Source: Oscillospiraceae bacterium
GTDB lineage: Bacteria > Bacillota > Clostridia > Oscillospirales > Oscillospiraceae
DNA: 6,345 nt
Direction: 5' to 3'
Assembly (NCBI GenBank): GCA_028708585.1
Contig: JAQVYO010000088.1
Span: forward strand, 1-6,345
In this document: piece after piece, positions 1-5,272 of the stretch
Numbering within the stretch: the stretch's first letter is position 1
How the letters are laid out: each line of letters opens with the position of its first letter
Notes under the pieces: model-generated
What the model saw: only the letters and a program-made list of their open reading frames with translations
The model's database searches: none
What the model was told of the DNA's origin: nothing
Translations under genes and position numbers: made by a program

Positions 1-1
1 A

Positions 2-610
2 AAAATTCTCTCCGCTGTGGCTCGTGTTGAGAAACGGTATCCCCGGGGCCTCGGCATCACCGCCATTGTGCGCATGCTGTCAGGCAGCCGGGATCAACGG
101 GTCGCGAAGCTCTGCCTTGACAAGCTGCCCACTTATGGAATCATGCGCGGCGTAAGCCAGGAAACCATTCGGAAATATATCTATTATCTCATCTCCGGGA
201 AATATCTGGAGCTTGTGGGAGAACCGTATCCTTCCCTGCGGAGGACCGGAAAAGCGGCAGAAGTCCTGTTCCACGACGCGCGGGTAACCATGTCTTTGCG
301 AAAGGAACCGGCTCTCGATCATGGCGAAAAAGGAAAAAAGGGCCGGTTTTCCCAGAGTGAGGCACCGCCCGTTTCCAATGAACTTCTTTCCGTTCTCAAG
401 GATTTGCGCACCAAACTGGCTCAGGAAGCCAATGTTCCAGCCTACATTATTTTTTCCAATGCCACGCTTTCCGATATGGCGGCAAAAAAGCCCCGCACCA
501 TCCAAGAATTCCGAAATATTTCCGGTGTCGGCGAGGTGAAAGCACACCGGTATGGAAAAGCGTTTTTATACGTAATCCAAGCGTTTGAAACAGACAGTGT
601 TTACATTTGA
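2..610 (+). CDS. recQ: ATP-dependent DNA helicase RecQ, C-terminal part (5' end outside window)
   Basis: RecQ is a 3'-5' superfamily 2 DNA helicase acting in recombination and replication-fork repair. The open frame runs to the left edge (reading KILSAV then ARVEKR), so the GTG at 17 is an internal Val codon and the gene is cut by the window. About 202 residues are visible. Residues 1-102 match the RQC winged helix, with the family pattern SG-S-RDQR-(x)n-DKLPTYGI and a helix around IRKYIYYLI. A basic, Gly/Lys-rich linker follows (about 103-120). Residues 124-195 are an HRDC domain, with LR-KLA-E-NVPAYIIFSNATL and an ISGVGEVKAHRYG helix-hairpin-like end. The helicase motifs and the zinc-binding cysteines lie outside the window. 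The domain order is that of canonical bacterial RecQ, so the assignment is firm. No strong terminator follows it. Confidence 0.93.
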   Translation, partial: KILSAVARVEKRYPRGLGITAIVRMLSGSRDQRVAKLCLDKLPTYGIMRGVSQETIRKYIYYLISGKYLELVGEPYPSLRRTGKAAEVLFHDARVTMSLRKEPALDHGEKGKKGRFSQSEAPPVSNELLSVLKDLRTKLAQEANVPAYIIFSNATLSDMAAKKPRTIQEFRNISGVGEVKAHRYGKAFLYVIQAFETDSVYI

Positions 611-695
611 TGAACCATTTTCCTTCTGTCGGCCAGCACATAATTGTCTTTCCAAAAGGTTCTTTCCTGCCGACGAATAAACAGCCGGAACAAGC

Positions 696-720
696 AAGCC
701 GTCCTTCTTTTTGGCTTTTT
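696..720 (+). terminator. Weak possible terminator between recQ and the next gene
   Basis: AAGCC (696-700) can pair with GGCTT (713-717) across a 12-nt loop, and a T-run ends at 720. The stem is only 5 bp and shares its last Ts with the tract, so it may not terminate well. It lies just upstream of a good promoter, which is where recQ transcription would be expected to end. Confidence 0.25.
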
Positions 721-721
721 A

Positions 722-750
722 TTGCTTTTCCCGCTCCACACAAGTATACT
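722..750 (+). promoter_or_regulatory. Sigma-A-type promoter for the ArsC-family/metallopeptidase pair
   Basis: A -35 element TTGCTT (722-727) and a -10 element TATACT (745-750) are separated by exactly 17 nt. This predicts a start near 757, followed by the GGAGG ribosome binding site at 769-773 and the downstream gene at 784. Position, spacing and both hexamers agree with the vegetative consensus. This is a prediction from sequence only. Confidence 0.6.
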
Positions 751-783
751 GATATCAAAAGGTGAAACGGAGGAAAATTGGAA

Positions 784-1131
784 ATGCTGTTTGTATGTTA
801 TCCTAAATGCGCTACCTGCCGGAAGGCAAAAGCATTTCTTGACGCCCGTGGCGTGCAGTATCAGTTTCGCGACATCAAACTGGAACCTCCCACAGAGGCG
901 GATCTGCGTGCCTGGCACGCAAAAAGCGGTCTTCCCCTGCGCCGCTTTTTTAATACCAGCGGCCAACAATACCGGGCCTTGGGGCTTTCAAAAAAACGAG
1001 GCTCCATGAACGAAGACGAACAGTTTCAGCTTTTGGCCACAGACGGCATGCTGGTTAAGCGCCCGATTTTGGTCGCCGGTGATTTTATTCTGGTTGGCTT
1101 CCGGCAAACCGAGTGGGAAGCAAGATTTTAA
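784..1131 (+). CDS. ArsC/Spx-family thioredoxin-fold protein (YusI-like)
   Basis: This is a 115-aa cytoplasmic protein of the ArsC/Spx/YffB family, small thioredoxin-fold proteins that include arsenate reductases and the redox regulator Spx. The N-terminal beta strand leads to YPKCATCRKAK, with a C9-x2-C12 redox pair; C5 is an extra cysteine. The central KSGLPLRRFFNTSG stretch and the later MNEDEQ-LLATDGMLVKRPIL segment with R93-P94 are the family signature. The length fits the short YusI-like branch better than Spx (about 131 aa), so a transcription-regulating role is unlikely and the true substrate is unknown. ATG 784 is preferred because the family usually starts MLF-YPKC and the GGAGG at 769-773 is 10 nt away. 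An in-frame TTG at 778 (4 nt from that site) is the alternative. The gene is probably cotranscribed with the metallopeptidase gene 8 nt downstream. Confidence 0.9.
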   Translation: MLFVCYPKCATCRKAKAFLDARGVQYQFRDIKLEPPTEADLRAWHAKSGLPLRRFFNTSGQQYRALGLSKKRGSMNEDEQFQLLATDGMLVKRPILVAGDFILVGFRQTEWEARF

Positions 1132-1139
1132 GCGGCGCT

Positions 1140-1652
1140 ATGGAGTTTACGTTGATACGCTCCAGCCGGAAAACGCTGGCTGTTGAAATTGCCTGCAGCG
1201 GTCAGGTCATTGTCCGGTCTCCCCTCTTCTGCCCTCAGGAGGAAATTCACCGTTTTCTGGAACGCCATGCAGACTGGGCGGAAAAAAACGTCAAACGGCA
1301 GAAGCAGTTTCTAGCCGCTCATCCGGAACCGGACGCAGCGCGGCGCGCGCTTCTCATCGCCCGGGCAGAGGCGGAACTGCCCCCGCGCATTTGGTACTAT
1401 GGAAAAATCATGGGCCTTTGTCCTGCCGGAATCAAAATTACCGGAGCCAGAAAACGCTTTGGCAGCTGTAGCGATAAAAACCGTCTGTGCTTTTCCTGGC
1501 GGCTGATGCAATATCCGGATGCAGCCGTGGACTGTGTGATCGTCCACGAGCTTGCACATCTTGTCCATAAAAATCACGGCCCGCAGTTCTACGCTCTGAT
1601 GGCTTCGATCCTGCCGGATTATAAAGAGCGGCAAAAGTTGCTGCAAACATAA
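1140..1652 (+). CDS. YgjP-like (DUF45) M48-type zinc metallopeptidase domain protein
   Basis: This 170-aa soluble protein has no signal peptide or membrane segment. It belongs to the YgjP/DUF45 (WLM-like) family of predicted zinc-dependent peptidases. The start MEFTLIRSSRKTLAVEI is the typical N-terminal strand. RFGSCSDKNRLCFSWRL precedes the catalytic helix, as in the family. The zinc site is H136-E137-L-A-H140, with H146 in NHG as the probable third ligand, so the catalytic residues are intact. The physiological substrate of the family is not established. ATG 1140 gives the standard N-terminus. A GTG at 1113 would add nine residues and overlap the preceding gene by 19 nt. Neither start has a good Shine-Dalgarno sequence, which suggests translational coupling to the upstream gene, whose stop lies 8 nt before. 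The unit ends at the terminator at 1705-1743. Confidence 0.9.
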   Translation: MEFTLIRSSRKTLAVEIACSGQVIVRSPLFCPQEEIHRFLERHADWAEKNVKRQKQFLAAHPEPDAARRALLIARAEAELPPRIWYYGKIMGLCPAGIKITGARKRFGSCSDKNRLCFSWRLMQYPDAAVDCVIVHELAHLVHKNHGPQFYALMASILPDYKERQKLLQT

Positions 1653-1704
1653 AAAAGAAAAACCAAAAGCCCTCAGAAAGCCCTCTTTCTGGAGAAAGTC
1701 AATC

Positions 1705-1743
1705 AGGCAAGTGAACCCAATCCGTCCGCTTGCCTTGTTTTTT
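1705..1743 (+). terminator. Rho-independent terminator of the ArsC-family/metallopeptidase unit
   Basis: An 8-bp stem GGCAAGTG (1706-1713) / CGCTTGCC (1727-1734), with one G-T wobble and a 13-nt loop, can be extended by A1705-T1735. It is followed directly by a T-rich tail (1735-1743, TTGTTTTTT). It lies 53 nt after the metallopeptidase stop and 69 nt before the sensor kinase start. Confidence 0.75.
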
Positions 1744-1811
1744 CTATGGAAACCAAAATCTTGATGGCGCCGCCATAGTTTTGACAAGAGCCTGAAAAGG
1801 AGGCAACTGCC

Positions 1812-3830
1812 ATGCCGGCTGGTATTCAGCTGCCGCCCCTGCAACGCTTTGCCAAAAAGAAAAAGCTGCCGTCGATTCTTCTTGCAGCGGCGCTGACCGC
1901 AGCCGCTTTGATGGTTTTGGTCCGGCTCCCCGGAGCAGCCAGGCAGACCGTTCCATCCATCACAGTGGAAGAACGAAACGGATTTTATGCGCTTTCCAAC
2001 ACGGCGCAGCAAAAAGGCCTTGCCTTCGTTTTGCCTCCCGGTCCGGTCTATTACCCAAATGTTCTTCTGACTCCGGAAACCGCCGAAACTGCTCGCCCGG
2101 AAAGCACAGACTGGTTCAGTCAGCTGCGGTCGGATTACCTGTCTCAGCGGTTTCATGTGCGCCTGCCCAGGGGCGGCAACGTTTACGCCCTCACCTTCAC
2201 CCTTTCCGGCAGGCACGCCATGCGGGTTTATGTCAATGGAAAACCGGTTGGGCAAAGTGGCATTCCCGGCACAACAAAGGCGGACACCGAAATCTGGGAA
2301 AACAACCTCACCTGTTATGCCGCCTCAGCAGATGGGGAAATGGATGTCATCCTCCAGACAGCGCAGTTTTATCATTACCGAAGCGGAGCGCAGCTCGCCA
2401 CCCTGCGCATACAGGAAGCCGGCTCCGCCCCCCAAGCCGGCACGGCCAGCGCGATCAAAGGATTTTTGATAGTGGGAGCGCTGCTCTGCGCGGCGGTACT
2501 GCTTGCTTGCATCTATCTCCTGCATCCCCGCCCCCACTCCAGAACCACGTTGTATTTTGCGTTGGCTTGCTTTTCCATGGCCCTGCGGGAGTGCATCCAG
2601 ACCCAGGCATGGACATATCTTCCTTTTCTCCCCGGAAACCTCTCATTTCTGTTGGAATATTTCAGTGTAGTCCTCCTAACCATTTTTTTGTCGCTTTATC
2701 TGGGACAATATCGCTCCGGAAAATTTCTGCAATTGATTCAATACACCGCTATAGGCGGGTCCTGTATCTATGGCGTCCTGCTCCTGTTTTGCGGTTCCAT
2801 TTTTTATACTTGGGTTCTAAAATACTATCAGGCACTGCTGATCGCCTGTATTATCTGCGGTGTGACGGGTCTATTTTATCAAATGCGGCGTCCCAATCCG
2901 GAACAGGCAGCCGCTCTGTATGGGATCGCGGTATTTTATATTGCCGCCGTCAGTGATATTTTGATGTATAACCGCCTGTTTCGATTCCTGCCCAAAGCGC
3001 CCATATCAGAGGCCGCTATGCTTGTGTTTGTACTGGCGCAAACAATTTCACTCTTTTTGATGAACAGCCGCCTAGCCGCCGAAGCCAGGGAAACCGAAAA
3101 AAAGCTCACCGCAGAAAATAAAGCGCTGGAAAATCTCAATCAAATGAAAACAGAGTTTCTGGGCAACGTCTCCCACGAGCTCAAAACGCCGCTGACCGTC
3201 GTTTCCGGCTATGCGCAAACCGCCCGCCAGCTTTTGGATCGTCCCAATTCTCCGGATCAGAAAGAGCTGGACCATAAAATGAAGCTGATCTCTTCTGAAG
3301 CTGAACGGTTATCGCTGATGGTCCGGCAAATACTTGACGTAACCCGCATTGAGGAAGGGCGGATGAGGATCGAAAAAGCTCCCTGCCGGGTGGATGAAAT
3401 AATTTATGCGGCGATTGAAACCCATTACCCCATTCTGAATAAAAATGCAAACCAGCTGAACATCCGCATAGAAGGATTGCTGCCTTTAATAAACGCCGAC
3501 CGGGGAAAACTCTCACAGGTAATCGTCAATCTCATCTCCAATGCCATCCGATTTACGGCAAACGGTAGCATCACCGTAATGGCAAAAGCGGAAGATGCAC
3601 AGATCACCGTCAGCGTTGCGGATACCGGCAGCGGGATTCCGCCGGAGATGCTGCCATTTATTTTTGAGCGGTATCACAGCAGCCAAAGCAGCGGTCGGGA
3701 TACTGGCACCGGACTCGGACTTTATATTTGCAAGCATATTATTGAGGAACACGGCGGCCAAATCTGGGTGGAAAGCCAGGTGGGCCGCGGCACGACGGTC
3801 TCCTTTATGCTTCCAGCCGGTCCGCTTTAA
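1812..3830 (+). CDS. 7TM-type membrane sensor histidine kinase
   Basis: This 672-aa protein autophosphorylates on histidine in response to an extracytoplasmic signal. A basic N-terminus precedes membrane helix 21-38. Residues 45-210 form an outside beta-rich domain in which the segment 121-150 (LSGRHAMRVYVNGKPVGQSG) resembles the galactose-binding-like 7TMR-DISMED2 fold. Seven hydrophobic helices follow, at about 215-237, 243-261, 273-296, 307-328, 334-355, 366-384 and 399-417 (7TMR-DISM-like), then a charged coiled-coil linker (420-445). HisKA carries FLGNVSHELKTP with H455. HATPase_c has its N-box at N573/N577, G1 box DTGSGIP at D604 and G2 box GTGLGL at 632-637, all intact, so it should be active. 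There is no receiver domain. ATG 1812 has AAGGAGG at 1797-1803, 8 nt away. Its stop overlaps that of the convergent regulator gene, its likely partner. The ligand cannot be deduced. Confidence 0.93.
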   Translation: MPAGIQLPPLQRFAKKKKLPSILLAAALTAAALMVLVRLPGAARQTVPSITVEERNGFYALSNTAQQKGLAFVLPPGPVYYPNVLLTPETAETARPESTDWFSQLRSDYLSQRFHVRLPRGGNVYALTFTLSGRHAMRVYVNGKPVGQSGIPGTTKADTEIWENNLTCYAASADGEMDVILQTAQFYHYRSGAQLATLRIQEAGSAPQAGTASAIKGFLIVGALLCAAVLLACIYLLHPRPHSRTTLYFALACFSMALRECIQTQAWTYLPFLPGNLSFLLEYFSVVLLTIFLSLYLGQYRSGKFLQLIQYTAIGGSCIYGVLLLFCGSIFYTWVLKYYQALLIACIICGVTGLFYQMRRPNPEQAAALYGIAVFYIAAVSDILMYNRLFRFLPKAPISEAAMLVFVLAQTISLFLMNSRLAAEARETEKKLTAENKALENLNQMKTEFLGNVSHELKTPLTVVSGYAQTARQLLDRPNSPDQKELDHKMKLISSEAERLSLMVRQILDVTRIEEGRMRIEKAPCRVDEIIYAAIETHYPILNKNANQLNIRIEGLLPLINADRGKLSQVIVNLISNAIRFTANGSITVMAKAEDAQITVSVADTGSGIPPEMLPFIFERYHSSQSSGRDTGTGLGLYICKHIIEEHGGQIWVESQVGRGTTVSFMLPAGPL

Positions 3831-4513
3831 TACCGAACTTTGCTGAATATGTACTCCTCTTTCCCGGTATTCTTCAGCTCGAACCAGCTGCCTTCATCCA
3901 GTTTCAGCTTCCTGCGTAAATTCGCCACATGAACGGCAATAGTTTTGGATGCGCCCGGAACGCTTCCTCCCCAGGCCCGCCGGTAAATTTCCGCACAGCT
4001 CAGCCTTCGTCCGGCAAACAGCGCAAAACAGCCCAGCAGCTGGATTTCCTTCTGCGTCAGATTGACGCGCTCTCCGGAGAGGATCACTTCTCCGGCTAAA
4101 AGATCAATGATAAGTGGCGGCAGTTCGATTTTTCCGGCGGACATGACGCCCGCCCTGCGCAGCTGCGCCGCCACACGCGCACCAACAACGCTCAAATCAT
4201 ATGGCTTCATGACATAATCATCCCCGCCGCGCAGAAGCCCTTTCACAACGCTCTCATTGTCATCCTTGCAGGTTAGGAAGATGATGGGGGCATTTGTTTT
4301 TTCCCGCAATTCCATGCAGAAATCCAGTCCGGAGCCGTCCGGCATCATAACATCCAATAAAATCAAATCCGGCGTGTATTCTTCCAAATGCAGCCGTGCC
4401 TGGGCAATCGTGGAAGCGCCCGCCGTTTCATAGCCTTTTCCCTCAAAGTATTCACGATTGATGGAAAGGACGTCGGCTTCATCCTCCACCATTAATATTT
4501 TTGCCTTTTTCAT
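3827..4513 (-). CDS. OmpR/PhoB-family response regulator
   Basis: This 228-aa regulator is probably phosphorylated by the convergent kinase. Receiver domain 1-118: acidic pocket E10-D11, phosphoacceptor D54 in LILLDVMMPDGSG, switch T81 and conserved K103-P104 are all present. The C-terminal winged helix (about 130-228) has LTQKEIQLLGCF, SCAEIYRRAWG and the recognition helix SKTIAVHVANLRRKLKLD. The last 14 residues, NTGKEEYIFSKVRY, replace the usual R-G-x-G-Y-R wing motif, so the wing looks divergent. The start at 4513 is supported by a GGGGAGG site (4521-4527 on the + strand) 7 nt upstream. No convincing -35/-10 was found; a TGGTAAACT extended -10-like string at 4533-4541 would place the start almost on the ribosome binding site. 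The palindrome at 4584-4599 lies 71-86 nt upstream of the ATG and could mediate autoregulation. Confidence 0.93.
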   Translation of the reverse strand: MKKAKILMVEDEADVLSINREYFEGKGYETAGASTIAQARLHLEEYTPDLILLDVMMPDGSGLDFCMELREKTNAPIIFLTCKDDNESVVKGLLRGGDDYVMKPYDLSVVGARVAAQLRRAGVMSAGKIELPPLIIDLLAGEVILSGERVNLTQKEIQLLGCFALFAGRRLSCAEIYRRAWGGSVPGASKTIAVHVANLRRKLKLDEGSWFELKNTGKEEYIFSKVRY

Positions 4514-4583
4514 GATATCGCCTCCCCAAAGCAGTTTACCACATTTTCACGCACAATTGTGAGATAGAAAACGCGCATTCCCG

Positions 4584-4599
4584 ATTAAGAATTCTTAAT
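4584..4599. promoter_or_regulatory. Perfect 16-bp palindrome, candidate operator in divergent spacer
   Basis: ATTAAGAATTCTTAAT is a perfect inverted repeat with no central gap. It lies between the response regulator gene (transcribed leftward) and the DUF2442 gene (transcribed rightward). Relative to the possible -10 at 4639-4644 it lies about 40-55 nt upstream, a position suitable for an activator. OmpR/PhoB-family regulators more often bind direct repeats, so binding by the neighbouring regulator is only a hypothesis. A shorter 10-bp palindrome, CACAATTGTG, occurs at 4552-4561. Confidence 0.45.
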
Positions 4600-4638
4600 T
4601 TTCCGCACCGAAAAGGCCGTTCTTTGTTATGTTGAACT

Positions 4639-4644
4639 TATAAG
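4639..4644 (+). promoter_or_regulatory. Possible -10 element for the DUF2442 gene
   Basis: TATAAG at 4639-4644 is a good -10 hexamer, about 37 nt before the ATG at 4681. At 16-17 nt upstream the sequence (around GCCGTT/CCGTTC, 4616-4622) is a poor -35 match. This would fit a promoter that needs an activator bound further upstream, for example at the palindrome 4584-4599. Confidence 0.35.
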
Positions 4645-4680
4645 CCCATCTTGACGGAAGCAAAGAAAGAAGGTGGAAAA

Positions 4681-4950
4681 ATGTTGCGAATCACCCGTGT
4701 GGATACTCTGGACGACCAAACGCTGGACATCGAATTGAGCAATGGACACCTCATCTTGTTCAACATGACGGCCCTGCTGAACAATGACCCGGCCTTTACC
4801 ACCCTACGGCAAAGGATACCGCTCCCCTGCCCCAAAACTGACGGGGACCACATCCGCTGGCGGGGTGGACCGCAGATCGGCCTGGACGAGATCCTCGGTA
4901 TGATTGGCCGCGAGGATGCGGAAGCGGAATCCGGGAGGCAAGAACAATGA
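4681..4950 (+). CDS. DUF2442 domain protein
   Basis: This 89-aa soluble protein resembles the DUF2442 family (NE0471 N-terminal-like fold): MLRITRVDTLDDQTLDIELSNG, then a strand with LFNMTALLNNDPAF, then DHIRWRGGPQIGLDEIL near the C-terminus. The sequence after about residue 78 is charged and probably disordered. The family's function is unknown. Members are often encoded beside DUF4160 proteins and have been suggested to be antitoxin-like, but no DUF4160-like gene is visible here. ATG 4681 is chosen because it starts the domain exactly and has AAGGTGG at 4670-4676, 4 nt upstream. An in-frame TTG at 4651 would add ten Lys/Glu-rich residues and seems unlikely. Upstream is the divergent spacer with the palindrome; downstream is non-coding sequence. 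Confidence 0.75.
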   Translation: MLRITRVDTLDDQTLDIELSNGHLILFNMTALLNNDPAFTTLRQRIPLPCPKTDGDHIRWRGGPQIGLDEILGMIGREDAEAESGRQEQ

Positions 4951-5049
4951 AATAAATTCAAAAATTTTTATGCAGCCTGCATCATACCGCCGCTGTTGGC
5001 CATTCCGGCGCGGGCGGCGGTGATCGATGGTTGACTGGGCAATTTTTGA
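4951..5049. other. Non-coding junction segment with inverted repeats
   Basis: No frame here is open with a credible start. It holds AAAAATTTTT (4960-4969), a small hairpin ATGCA/TGCAT (4970-4974 and 4978-4982, 3-nt loop), and an 8-bp perfect inverted repeat ACCGCCGC/GCGGCGGT (4986-4993 and 5014-5021). None is followed by a T-run on the strand that would make it a terminator. The segment separates the intact DUF2442 gene from a frame lacking its 5' end, so it is the likely place of a past deletion or insertion. The repeats themselves prove nothing. Confidence 0.4.
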
Positions 5050-5271
5050 CGCAAGCGATACGTAGAACGGCACCAGAAGCATCGAAAACGGAACCTAAGC
5101 CCCTGGAACGATGTCCCCCTTGCAGACCCGGATCTGTTCAGCTCAGTGATCATTGATGCGGCGGCCCGTTCCCTCATGTTCGGCAAGAAAGCGCAAATCA
5201 GCACCATTGAATGCATGGAGATGGTGCTGACTCCGCGCGAAACAGATATTCAAAGGGAGGTACTGAACTAA
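5050..5271 (+). pseudogene. 5'-truncated gene remnant (3' end of an unrecognised gene)
   Basis: The frame between the in-frame TGA at 5047 and the TAA at 5269-5271 reads 73 codons with protein-like composition: a basic first part (RKRYVERHQKHRKRN), then SPWNDVPLADPDLFSSVIID and MFGKKAQISTIECMEM, ending QREVLN. The first ATG is at 5176 and the first CTG/GTG at 5134/5146, none with a ribosome binding site, so no full gene can be drawn. Its stop lies one base before the ATG of the secreted-protein gene, the spacing of an operon neighbour. A short frame from ATG 5027 (MVDWAIFDASDT, stop at 5063) would join it by a single-base change between 5050 and 5062, so a frameshifted small gene is the alternative. 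I did not recognise the family. A coding origin is inferred from amino-acid composition and spacing. Confidence 0.45.
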
Positions 5272-5272
5272 T

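Noticed and set aside
628..674. Inverted repeat GTCGGC / GCCGAC after recQ
   Set aside because: The arms are only 6 bp with a 35-nt loop and no T-run, so it is not a credible terminator or regulatory structure.
1674..1691. Hairpin CAGAAAG / CTTTCTG with 4-nt loop after the metallopeptidase gene
   Set aside because: No T-run follows on the + strand. The A-rich upstream sequence could serve as a tail only for - strand transcription, where no gene is seen. The terminator at 1705-1743 is better.
1781..1786. Perfect TTGACA -35 hexamer before the kinase gene
   Set aside because: A -10 at 17 nt would fall on the ribosome binding site and start region (about 1804) and the sequence there does not match. 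Probably chance.
1311..2255. Long open frame on the - strand (314 codons)
   Set aside because: It runs antisense through the metallopeptidase gene, the terminator and the start of the kinase gene, which have clear family motifs on the + strand. Its translation is rich in Arg, Gln, Phe and Cys with no recognisable domain.
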